Shown: piece by piece, positions 1 to 7,142 of the stretch
Numbering within the stretch: position 1 is the first letter of the stretch
Layout: each line of letters opens with the position of its first letter
Source of the DNA: Fimenecus sp051881335
GTDB taxonomy: Bacteria > Bacillota > Clostridia > Oscillospirales > Acutalibacteraceae
Reading direction: 5' to 3'
DNA length: 11,035 bases
NCBI GenBank assembly: GCA_051881335.1
Contig: JBJEPR010000177.1
Span: forward strand, 1 to 11,035
The notes under the pieces: model-generated
What the model saw: only the letters and a program-made list of their open reading frames with translations
Databases searched by the model: none
What the model was told of the DNA's origin: nothing
Made by a program: the position numbers and the translations under genes

Positions 1-5
1 ACTGT

Positions 6-1232
6 ATGGTGGAAAGCGGTATGTATGTGTCGGGCAATGTGCGGAATTCAGCTCCGCAGGAGATTGTCTTTTCGGAAAACGGACAGATTTGCCCTGCATC
101 CGAAACCATAGACCCGATTTTTTTAGCCGCTTTCGGACGGGCTTTGGGTGGCTGCGATTTCGGGAAAAAGGTTGGGATTTTATGTGACGGCAGTGCGGCG
201 GCTGTGGCGGCATCGCAAATTGCGGTCGGTGCATTGTCTGCACAAGGCGGCAGGGTTTGGTGCTTCGGCAAGGGCTTTTTGCCGCAACTGCATTTTTACA
301 CCGCTTTCTGCGATTTGCAAGCAGGGATTTTTCTTTGCCTGCGCGGCGGACGGCTGTGTCTGCACCTTTTTGCCGCAGGCGGACTTTTGCTGTCGGGTGC
401 GCAGACGGCGGCGCTGACTACGCGCCTGCAAATCGGCGACTTTCCTGTGCCGGTGCCCGAAAACTGCCGTATGCGTGCCGATATGCACGATATGCAGACA
501 ATGTATTTGCGGGAATTACTGCACGAGGCGGGGGAGGTGCTCGACGGGCAATCCGTTCGTGTGCAGTGCCCGAACGAGGAAATTACGATGCTTTTAGAAG
601 ACGCACTTTACCGTCTGCACGCGGCTTCGGGCGACGAAATCACCCTGCGGCTTTCCTATGACGGCACGCGTGTGACCGCCTTTCACCGCGAATGCGGGTA
701 TTTGCCGCACGAACGGTTGCTGGCGCTTTGCTGTAATGCCGTGTTCCAAAGCGGACAGGATGTCGCCCTTTGTGCGGATGCCCCGTTTGCGTTGGAGCAG
801 TTTGCCGCCGAAAACGGGCGGCGTGTTTTGCATTATTCCGCAATGCCGAACGCCGAGACGGACGAACAGACGCGTACGCTTGCGCGGGCGCAACTATATG
901 TGCGCGATGGGCTGTTTTTGTGTATGCGGTTGCTCGGTATTTTACAGCAAAGCGGCAAAAGCCTTGCACAATTACACAAAGAATTGCCGGAATTTTTTGT
1001 GCGGCGAAAAACCGTGCCTGTGCAGCTGCCGACCGAAGAAGTTTTACACATCTTGCATTTGCCGCATACCGAGCTTCGCGACGAGGGCATTGTTTGGCAA
1101 AATGCGGACGGCCGTGTTTTGATTACACCGCAGTCCGGCGGCAAGCGCTTGCGTATTTTGGCGGAGAGTGCGCGCTTTGAAACGGCAAAGGCGCTTTGCG
1201 AGGAAGTGGAGGAAAGACTGACAAAACATTGA
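6..1232 (+). CDS. Degenerate phosphohexomutase-like protein (probable pseudoenzyme)
   Basis: The 408-residue product follows the four-domain order of the alpha-D-phosphohexomutase superfamily (usual length about 450), although similarity is faint. Residues 7-14 (YVSGNVRN) sit where the family has FGTSGVRG, and 55-110 resemble the domain I Rossmann-like segment. Residues 212-240 resemble the metal-loop region, 302-325 the end of domain III (DGLFLCMRLLGILQQSGKSL), and 361-405 domain IV. The catalytic and ligand loops are not conserved. TASHNP is replaced around 109-115 (FLCLRGG), and DGDGDR is replaced around 217-222 (SYDGTR). The sugar loop ExSGH is absent near 293-301, and PSGTEP reads PQSGGKR at 375-381. 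Mutase activity is therefore unlikely; a binding or regulatory role is inference. The protein is Cys-rich (15 Cys). The frame is open to the window edge, so the start could lie upstream. ATG at 21 is an alternative with a weak GGTGG 8 nt before it. Fold assignment is moderate; function is unknown. Confidence 0.6.
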   Translation: MVESGMYVSGNVRNSAPQEIVFSENGQICPASETIDPIFLAAFGRALGGCDFGKKVGILCDGSAAAVAASQIAVGALSAQGGRVWCFGKGFLPQLHFYTAFCDLQAGIFLCLRGGRLCLHLFAAGGLLLSGAQTAALTTRLQIGDFPVPVPENCRMRADMHDMQTMYLRELLHEAGEVLDGQSVRVQCPNEEITMLLEDALYRLHAASGDEITLRLSYDGTRVTAFHRECGYLPHERLLALCCNAVFQSGQDVALCADAPFALEQFAAENGRRVLHYSAMPNAETDEQTRTLARAQLYVRDGLFLCMRLLGILQQSGKSLAQLHKELPEFFVRRKTVPVQLPTEEVLHILHLPHTELRDEGIVWQNADGRVLITPQSGGKRLRILAESARFETAKALCEEVEERLTKH

Positions 1233-1257
1233 CACCGAGGGAAATTAAGAGTATTAT
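1229..1257 (+). promoter_or_regulatory. Predicted sigma-A-type promoter for the rnj operon
   Basis: A perfect TTGACA -35 box lies at 1229-1234, followed by a 17-nt spacer and TATTAT at 1252-1257, which matches five of six -10 consensus bases. The -35 box contains the TGA stop codon (1230-1232) of the preceding gene, so the promoter starts inside that coding region. A start site near 1264 would give a leader of about 128 nt before the rnj ATG. A second TATAAT at 1269-1274 has no -35 match at the right distance. Confidence 0.7.
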
Positions 1258-1267
1258 TATACAATAA

Positions 1268-1306
1268 CTATAATCGGTATCTGTGTGAAAACGGCATTAT
1301 AGATAC
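1268..1306 (+). promoter_or_regulatory. Overlapping, mutually exclusive inverted repeats in the rnj leader
   Basis: Two perfect inverted repeats share bases. CTATAAT (1268-1274) pairs with ATTATAG (1296-1302). GTATCT (1277-1282) pairs with AGATAC (1301-1306), and the second stem can be extended by G-U and U-A pairs. The right arms overlap at 1301-1302, so the two hairpins cannot form together. The element begins only a few bases after the predicted transcription start. It could be an RNA structure at the 5' end or a DNA operator. No T-tract follows, so it is not an intrinsic terminator. The pairing is seen directly; the role is inference. Confidence 0.4.
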
Positions 1307-1322
1307 AAACATTGGACTTTCA

Positions 1323-1347
1323 CCTGCTTTTTGTGCTTGAAAGCAGG
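1323..1347 (+). promoter_or_regulatory. Perfect 8-bp stem-loop in the rnj leader
   Basis: CCTGCTTT (1323-1330) is the exact reverse complement of AAAGCAGG (1340-1347), with a 9-nt loop. It lies about 30 nt upstream of the rnj ribosome binding site. It is not followed by a run of T on either strand, so it does not look like an intrinsic terminator for the upstream gene. In the predicted transcript it would be a stable leader hairpin and might affect mRNA stability or nuclease access. Confidence 0.45.
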
Positions 1348-1391
1348 GTTACATAAACACAATACGATTTTACGCAATAAGGAGAAGCTGA

Positions 1392-3320
1392 ATGGCAAAA
1401 CAAATGAAAGAACAGCCTTTACAGCCTGCACAAAAGCCCGAAAAATCGCGGCAAAACGGTGCGGGTAAAGGCAAGACTGCCCAAAAGAACGGTGCGCAGT
1501 CGAAAAAACAACCCAAAACGCAAAAGACGGCAATGCAGGGCTTCAGTGAATCTGCGGCAGGGCAACAGCAGAAACGCTATTACAACAGCCTGAAAAATGC
1601 AAATTCGAACAAAACAACCAAGCGAAAACCTTCCGGCGGGAAAACGCGGCAAAAGAAGCCGGCGCCGCCCTTGAAAATTGCCTTTTTGGGAGGGCTTAAC
1701 GAGGTCGGCAAAAATATGACGCTCTACGAGTGCGACGGCGATATGCTGCTTGTGGACTGCGGGCTGGCGTTTCCCGACCCCGAAATGTTCGGCGTGGATT
1801 TGGTCATTCCCGATTTTACCTATGTGCTTGAAAATGCAGATAAAATCAAAGGTATTTTAATTACCCACGGGCACGAGGACCACATCGGCGGCTTGGCCTA
1901 TTTATTGAAAGATTTAAATATTCCTGTCTACTCTACGCGCCTGACTATCGGTTTGATTGAGGGGAAACTGCGTGAGCACAAAATTTTGGACAAATGCAAT
2001 TTGAATGTGATAAAGCCCGGCGACAAGGTCAAACTCGGCTGTTTTGAAACCGAGTTTATCCATGTCAACCACTCTATCCCCGACGCGGTGGCGCTTGCTA
2101 TCAATACCCCCGCGGGTACGGTGGTGCAAACAGGTGACTTTAAAATTGATACCACACCCATTGACGGCGGCGTGATCGATTTGGCGCGGCTGTCCGCTAT
2201 CGGCGAAGAAGGCGTGCTGTGCCTTTTGTCCGACTCTACCAATGCCGTAAAGCCCGGCTTTACCGAAAGTGAACGCAAGGTCGGCGAAACCTTTGAGGTG
2301 CAGTTCCGTAAAGCGGGAACGCGCCGCTTGATTGTGGCAACCTTTGCGTCCAATATCCATCGCGTGCAGCAGATTATCAATGTTGCCGAGCGTTTGGGGC
2401 GCAAGGTGGCGCTTTCGGGCAGAAGCCTGGAAAATGTGGTGTCCGTTGCAGCGGAACTTGGGTATATCAATGTGCCTGAGGGTATTTTGGTCGGGATTGA
2501 CAGTATCAACCGCTATCCACCCGAAAAGCTCGTTTTGATTACCACGGGCAGTCAAGGAGAGCCGATGTCCGCGCTCTATCGTATGGCGTTTTCCGAGCAT
2601 CGCCGTGTGGAAATCGGGCCGAACGATTATGTGATTATCTCCGCAACGCCTATTCCCGGCAATGAAAAAATGGTCGGGAAAGTGGTGGACGAACTGTTAA
2701 AACAGGGTGCGGAGGTCGTATATGAAAAAATGTACGATGTCCATGTTTCGGGGCACGCCTGCCAAGAAGAGCTTAAACTGATGATGAGCCTTGTCAAACC
2801 GAAGTATTTTATTCCCGTGCACGGCGAGCAAAAGCATTTGCAAAAGCATGCGGCGCTCGCGCGTACGATGGGAATTCCGGACGGCAATATCCTGCTTGCC
2901 GATAACGGCAAGGAGGTAGAAATTACCGACGAAAAAATCCGCATTTCGGGAGAAGTGCCTGCCGGTATGGTCTTTGTGGACGGCAGCGGCGTCGGCGATG
3001 TCGGCTCAGTGGTATTGCGAGACCGCAAACGCCTTGCCGAGGACGGTATTATCATTATTGCCGCGACGATTGATAAGGAAACGGGTGAGGTGGTTTCCGG
3101 ACCCGATGTTGTGACGCGCGGTTTTGTGTATGTGCGCGAATCCGAACAGTTAATGGAGGAATCGCGCCGCTTGTGCGAAAGTGTACTTGCGGACTGTATG
3201 TACGAACGCGTGCGTGATTTCGGCACAATCCGCAACCGTCTTCGCGACGAAATTTCGCGCCTGACCTTTACGCGCACCAAACGCAGTCCGATGGTTCTGC
3301 CGATTTTAATGGAGGTGTAA
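1392..3320 (+). CDS. rnj: Ribonuclease J with a long basic N-terminal extension
   Basis: RNase J is a zinc-dependent 5'-to-3' exoribonuclease and endoribonuclease of the metallo-beta-lactamase/beta-CASP family, acting in mRNA decay and rRNA maturation in the cytoplasm. The signature HGHEDH is present (H159, H161, D163, H164), followed by H227 (HVNHSIPDA), D249 (QTGDFKID), the beta-CASP motifs TGSQGEPMSAL and HVSGH (H455), and H477 (PVHGEQKHL). The C-terminal domain has the typical SGPDVVTRGFVYVRESE. The core starts near residue 94. The preceding 93 residues are an apparently disordered tail with 23 Lys/Arg, 14 Gln and only 3 acidic residues. This makes the protein 642 residues against roughly 555 for usual RNase J1. 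The start is supported by AAGGAG at 1379-1384, 7 nt before the ATG. Its own promoter and structured leader lie upstream, and gdpP begins 3 nt after its stop. Identification is very firm; the role of the tail is unknown. Confidence 0.97.
   Translation: MAKQMKEQPLQPAQKPEKSRQNGAGKGKTAQKNGAQSKKQPKTQKTAMQGFSESAAGQQQKRYYNSLKNANSNKTTKRKPSGGKTRQKKPAPPLKIAFLGGLNEVGKNMTLYECDGDMLLVDCGLAFPDPEMFGVDLVIPDFTYVLENADKIKGILITHGHEDHIGGLAYLLKDLNIPVYSTRLTIGLIEGKLREHKILDKCNLNVIKPGDKVKLGCFETEFIHVNHSIPDAVALAINTPAGTVVQTGDFKIDTTPIDGGVIDLARLSAIGEEGVLCLLSDSTNAVKPGFTESERKVGETFEVQFRKAGTRRLIVATFASNIHRVQQIINVAERLGRKVALSGRSLENVVSVAAELGYINVPEGILVGIDSINRYPPEKLVLITTGSQGEPMSALYRMAFSEHRRVEIGPNDYVIISATPIPGNEKMVGKVVDELLKQGAEVVYEKMYDVHVSGHACQEELKLMMSLVKPKYFIPVHGEQKHLQKHAALARTMGIPDGNILLADNGKEVEITDEKIRISGEVPAGMVFVDGSGVGDVGSVVLRDRKRLAEDGIIIIAATIDKETGEVVSGPDVVTRGFVYVRESEQLMEESRRLCESVLADCMYERVRDFGTIRNRLRDEISRLTFTRTKRSPMVLPILMEV
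3311..3315 (+). promoter_or_regulatory. Ribosome binding site deciding the TTG start of gdpP
   Basis: GGAGG lies within the last codons of rnj, 8 nt before TTG at 3324. The next residues give the expected short cytoplasmic tail before the first membrane segment, so TTG is the best start. Confidence 0.8.
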
Positions 3321-3323
3321 GAC

Positions 3324-5288
3324 TTGAAAGCCGGTCGTGCAATCCGCACATATCCGCTGAGCTTTGCGTTGATTTTGCTCTCGGCGGTATTTTGTATCGT
3401 CACCGTCTTTTTCGATTGGCGCGTGGCACTGTCCGAGGCGTGTCTGCTTTTGGTGTTTACCGTAGCGGCGGCGCTCAAAGCACGGCACGATTTTAAAGTC
3501 ATTCGCAAAACGGTTGCATCTATCAATGCGTCGCTTTCTGCGGAGGAAAATTCGTCTTTGACCAATTTTCCGTTGCCGGTTGCCGTGTTTGACAGCAGTG
3601 ACCGCGTGGTTTGGTATAATCAAAAATTCAACAATGCCGTCTTGGCCGAAATGCATCCGCAAAGCGATGAAATCGGGCAGTTTACAGGCGGCAAGGGGTT
3701 ACAGCAAATCCGCGAAAAGACCGTGTTCCCCGTCAAACTCGGCACAAAAGAATATACCGTTTATTTCAGTCATATTACCTGTTCGGGGCGGCAGTCCTAT
3801 GTATTGATTTACACCGAGGATACCGTCTTAAAGCAAACTGCGGCGGCTTATAAACTTGAAAAACCCGCCGTAGTGCTGTTGGCGGTGGACAGCGCCGACG
3901 AAATCTACCGTGCCTATAAAGAAACCGAATATGCGGAGATTTTGGGCGATGCAGAGCGTATGACCGAGATTTGGCTGTCGGAGTTTGACGGCGTGTTTCG
4001 CAAGCTTTCCAGCGGCAGATTTTTTGCGGTTGCACCTGAGGTGGAACTTCGCAAAATGATTGCCTGCAAATTTAATATTTTAGAGCGCGTTCGCGCCTAT
4101 ACATATAACGGTGCGTCGGTGGGCATTACGCTGTCGGTCGGCGCGGGGCGCGGGGACACGCTTTCCGATGCGGAAAGCAATGCGCGCCAGGCATTTGATA
4201 TGGCGCTCGGCCGCGGCGGCGACCAAGCGGTGCTAAAGGGCGCGGACGAAAGCTATCAGTTTTTCGGCGGCGTTTCCAAGGGCGTTGAAAAACGTACGAA
4301 GGTGCGTTCGCGCGTCGTGGCGAACGCGCTCGGCGAGCTTTTGCAAACCGCCGAAAATGTCCTCGTGATGGGGCATAAGTTTTCGGATTTGGACAGTGTC
4401 GGCGCGGCAATCGGGATGTGCAAGGCGGCAACGGCGCTCGGCAAATCCGCGAAAATTGCGGTCAACGAAAAAACTACGCTTGCGCAACCTCTAATCTCTT
4501 ATATGCGCGTACAGGGTGCGGATATTTTCGTGTCGCCCGAAGCGGCAGAGCATATGCTGACGGAAAAATCGCTTTTGATTGTCGTAGATACCCATAAGAC
4601 CGGTTTTGTTGAATCACCGGAGCTCTACGCGAAGGCACCGCAGGTTGTGGTCATTGATCACCACAGAAAAAATGTAGATTATATTCAAAATGCGGTTATT
4701 TTCTACCACGAGCCGCACGCGTCCTCGACCTGTGAATTGGTGACGGAACTGTTGCAGTATATCGGCAAAAAGCCGCTCATTTCCCCGATAGAAGCCAACG
4801 CGTTGCTTTCGGGGATTATGCTGGATACCAAGGAATTTGTCCTGCGCACGGGCGTACGCACCTTTGAGGCGGCGGCGTATTTGCGTGCGCGCGGGGCGGA
4901 TACCGTCACGGTCAAGAGCTTTTTTGCCAGCAGTATGGAAAACCGCAAATTGCGCGGGCAAATTGTGATGAACGCACAAAGCCATAAACGGTGCGCCGTG
5001 TCCGTTGCCGACTTTGACGCCAAGGATTTGCGCGTGATTTGTGCGCAGGCGGCAGACGAACTGTTGACAGTCAGCGATGTGGACGCGTCTTTCGTGCTGT
5101 TTGAAACCGATGGTACAGCCAATATTTCCGCACGCTCTATGGGCAAGGTGAATGTGCAGCTCATTATGGAGTCGCTCGGCGGCGGCGGGCATCAAACGAT
5201 GTCGGCGGCCCAGCTTGCCGATACTGCGCTTTCGGAAGCGGAGAAACAACTGTATGCCGCAATCGACGCGTATTTTGATAATCAGTAA
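3324..5288 (+). CDS. gdpP: Membrane-bound c-di-AMP phosphodiesterase, GdpP/YybT family
   Basis: GdpP hydrolyses cyclic-di-AMP to 5'-pApA and so tunes osmotic and cell-wall homeostasis. The domain order fits the family: two membrane segments (about 11-30 and 35-52), a PAS-like domain (about 80-170, with FPLPVAVFDSSDRVVWYNQ), a degenerate GGDEF domain (about 173-305), then DHH and DHHA1 domains. The GGDEF signature position reads SSGRF (229-233), so cyclase activity is not expected, as is usual here. Phosphodiesterase metal ligands are intact: H351, D355 and D357 (GHKFSDLD), D422 (VVDTHK), D445-H446-H447, D501 (MLDTKEF), and GGGGH at 619-623. The length of 654 residues is normal. Translation starts at TTG. 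The gene lies 3 nt after rnj and 29 nt before rplI, so it is probably translationally coupled to RNase J. The gdpP-rplI-dnaB order is a known Firmicutes arrangement. Confidence 0.95.
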   Translation: MKAGRAIRTYPLSFALILLSAVFCIVTVFFDWRVALSEACLLLVFTVAAALKARHDFKVIRKTVASINASLSAEENSSLTNFPLPVAVFDSSDRVVWYNQKFNNAVLAEMHPQSDEIGQFTGGKGLQQIREKTVFPVKLGTKEYTVYFSHITCSGRQSYVLIYTEDTVLKQTAAAYKLEKPAVVLLAVDSADEIYRAYKETEYAEILGDAERMTEIWLSEFDGVFRKLSSGRFFAVAPEVELRKMIACKFNILERVRAYTYNGASVGITLSVGAGRGDTLSDAESNARQAFDMALGRGGDQAVLKGADESYQFFGGVSKGVEKRTKVRSRVVANALGELLQTAENVLVMGHKFSDLDSVGAAIGMCKAATALGKSAKIAVNEKTTLAQPLISYMRVQGADIFVSPEAAEHMLTEKSLLIVVDTHKTGFVESPELYAKAPQVVVIDHHRKNVDYIQNAVIFYHEPHASSTCELVTELLQYIGKKPLISPIEANALLSGIMLDTKEFVLRTGVRTFEAAAYLRARGADTVTVKSFFASSMENRKLRGQIVMNAQSHKRCAVSVADFDAKDLRVICAQAADELLTVSDVDASFVLFETDGTANISARSMGKVNVQLIMESLGGGGHQTMSAAQLADTALSEAEKQLYAAIDAYFDNQ

Positions 5289-5317
5289 ATACACTTTCCA
5301 AAAACGGAGGTATTGTT

Positions 5318-5758
5318 ATGGAAGTTATTTTGAAAAAAGATGTCAAGGGCTTGGGCAAAGCGGGCGAAAAGGTCAAAGCGTCCGACGGGTATGCCCGCAA
5401 TTTCCTGTTCCCGAAAGGGCTTGCCGTGGAGGCAAACGCCCAAACCTTAACCGAATACAAAAACAGCGAAGCGTCCAAACAGCATAAAATCGATGTAGAA
5501 GTTGCCGCGGCAAAGGACGCCAAAGCCAAATTGGACGGCAAAACCGTGCACCTGACTGCCAAAGCGGGGCAAAACGGCAGACTGTTCGGCTCCGTGACCG
5601 CCAAGGATGTGGCACAGGCGATTACCGAGCAGTTGTCCGTCGCGGTGGATAAACGCAAGCTGTCGGTTGCCGATATTAAAAACTTCGGCACCTATACGGC
5701 GGAAGTAAAACTGTATACGGGCATTGCCGCAACGGTAACGGTGGAAGTTACCGAATAA
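5318..5758 (+). CDS. rplI: 50S ribosomal protein bL9
   Basis: bL9 binds 23S rRNA near the L1 stalk and bridges toward the neighbouring ribosome; it helps maintain reading frame. The N-terminal domain is typical: MEVILKKDVKGLGKAGEKVK, then SDGYARNFLFPKGLAVEA. A charged connecting helix follows (about 45-75), then the C-terminal domain including GRLFGSVTAKDVAQAI. The length of 146 residues matches the family (about 150). GGAGG at 5306-5310 lies 7 nt before the ATG. The gene sits between gdpP and dnaB, with 19 nt before dnaB. No oddities were seen. Confidence 0.98.
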   Translation: MEVILKKDVKGLGKAGEKVKASDGYARNFLFPKGLAVEANAQTLTEYKNSEASKQHKIDVEVAAAKDAKAKLDGKTVHLTAKAGQNGRLFGSVTAKDVAQAITEQLSVAVDKRKLSVADIKNFGTYTAEVKLYTGIAATVTVEVTE

Positions 5759-5777
5759 TTGCAGAGGAGCTACATAG

Positions 5778-7142
5778 ATGGATACTCTCCTGTTTGACAA
5801 AATTCAAGAGCCGTACAGCATGGATGCCGAGCAAGCGGTTCTGGGCGCGATTTTGATTGACGCGAACTGTTTTGACCGCGTATCGGGCATTTTGCGCACG
5901 GCGGACTGCTTTTATATCCCGCAGCATAAGGCAATCTATACGATTATTGCGAACTTAAAGTTGCTTAACCAAAAGGTGGACGCGTTGATTGTCGCTGAGG
6001 AACTACGCAGAAACGGCACCTATGACGAGGCGAGCGGCAAAAACTATTTGGCACAGCTGGCGCAGTCCGTGCCGAGCGTTGCCAATGTGGAGAACTACGC
6101 AAAAATCATCAAGGAAAAGTATTATTTGCGCACGCTGATGGATGCCGCTGCCGAAATGCTCAAAAACGCGGCGGACGAGGAACTGCCTGCCGATACGATT
6201 ATGGACGCGGCGGAGCAAAAAATCTACAATATTCGTCAGGGGACAAAGGATAACGAACCGACGCGCCTTTCCGACATCATCACCAATGAGGTGTATGACA
6301 ATCTCCAAAAGCTGACTGACCCTGCGCTTGCCGCCGAATACAAGGGTATTCCGACGGGCTTTTCGCTGTTAGACAAGTATATGACAGGATTGAACAAGTC
6401 CGATTTAGTTTTAATTGGTGCGCGTCCGGCAATGGGCAAAACCAGCTTTGCGCTGAATATCGCGCGCAATGTCGCCGTGCAGGCAAAGAAAAAGGTGGTT
6501 TTTTTCTCGCTCGAAATGAGTAAGGAACAGTTAGCCCAGCGTATTCTTTCCACCGAAGCGCGTGTAGAAAGCCAAAAAATGCGTACCGGCGAACTAACGG
6601 ATGACGATTGGCAACGCATTGCCCAGGCGACGGTATCTTTAAACGAAGCGGAACTGTATTTTGACGACACCGCCAATATCACCGTGCCCGAAATGAAGGC
6701 GCGCGTGCGCAAAATGCGCGATGTGGACTGCGTAATCATCGACTATTTGCAGTTGATGCAGGGCACAAAGCGTACCGACAGCCGCGTGCAGGAGGTTTCC
6801 GAAATTACGAGAAGCCTCAAATTGATGGCAAAGGATTTAAAAATCCCCGTCATTACCTGCTCCCAGCTTTCGCGTTCCACTGAGGGGCGCGGCAAATCCC
6901 ATAAACCGCAGTTATCGGATTTGCGTGAGTCGGGTTCTATCGAGCAGGACGCCGATATTGTTTTGATGCTGTACCGTGAATCGTATTATGATGAGGAAAA
7001 GAACGAAACCGTGATGACCGACGAAAATAAGGCACAGGTGATTGTCGCCAAAAACCGTCACGGCGGTACGGGCGATATTGATTTGCACTGGAACGGCAAT
7101 TATACAATGTTTTCTACACCGGAGCTGTATCACAATGCGTAA
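5778..7142 (+). CDS. dnaB: Replicative DNA helicase DnaB
   Basis: This is the hexameric 5'-to-3' helicase that unwinds DNA at the replication fork and recruits primase (called DnaC in Bacillus). The N-terminal DnaB domain starts with PYSMDAEQAVLGAILID. The RecA-like C-terminal domain has Walker A GARPAMGKT (K221, T222) and Walker B CVIIDYLQL (D322). Downstream motifs are ITCSQLSRS and LSDLRESGSIEQDADIV. The length of 454 residues is normal, with no intein at the P-loop. GAGGAG at 5764-5769 lies 8 nt before the ATG. The stop overlaps the start of tilS by 8 bp. Identification is firm. Confidence 0.98.
   Translation: MDTLLFDKIQEPYSMDAEQAVLGAILIDANCFDRVSGILRTADCFYIPQHKAIYTIIANLKLLNQKVDALIVAEELRRNGTYDEASGKNYLAQLAQSVPSVANVENYAKIIKEKYYLRTLMDAAAEMLKNAADEELPADTIMDAAEQKIYNIRQGTKDNEPTRLSDIITNEVYDNLQKLTDPALAAEYKGIPTGFSLLDKYMTGLNKSDLVLIGARPAMGKTSFALNIARNVAVQAKKKVVFFSLEMSKEQLAQRILSTEARVESQKMRTGELTDDDWQRIAQATVSLNEAELYFDDTANITVPEMKARVRKMRDVDCVIIDYLQLMQGTKRTDSRVQEVSEITRSLKLMAKDLKIPVITCSQLSRSTEGRGKSHKPQLSDLRESGSIEQDADIVLMLYRESYYDEEKNETVMTDENKAQVIVAKNRHGGTGDIDLHWNGNYTMFSTPELYHNA

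Noticed and set aside
1323..1347. Intrinsic terminator for the upstream mutase-like gene
   Set aside because: The hairpin is good but no run of T follows on either strand, and it lies downstream of the predicted rnj promoter.
2627..3565. A 312-codon open frame on the minus strand spanning the rnj-gdpP junction, and similar long antisense frames at 1914-2600 and 4614-5294
   Set aside because: They lie fully opposite strongly conserved genes, show no recognisable domains and have low-complexity, Arg/Ser- or His-rich translations typical of antisense shadows in this base composition.
3995..4150. Active diguanylate cyclase domain in the gdpP product
   Set aside because: The signature reads SSGRF instead of GGDEF/GGEEF. 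Degenerate GGDEF domains are normal in this phosphodiesterase family.
5275..5303. A possible internal promoter before rplI, with TTGATA at 5275
   Set aside because: At 16-18 nt spacing there is no -10-like hexamer; the sequence there is CCAAAA-like.
7042..7134. An upstream ATG extending tilS by 31 residues into dnaB
   Set aside because: The extra residues do not resemble TilS and overlap conserved dnaB codons. ATG at 7135 has a ribosome binding site and gives the normal family length.
5778..7142. Intein or insertion in dnaB, a frequent intein host
   Set aside because: Walker A and B regions are continuous and the protein is 454 residues, the usual intein-free length.
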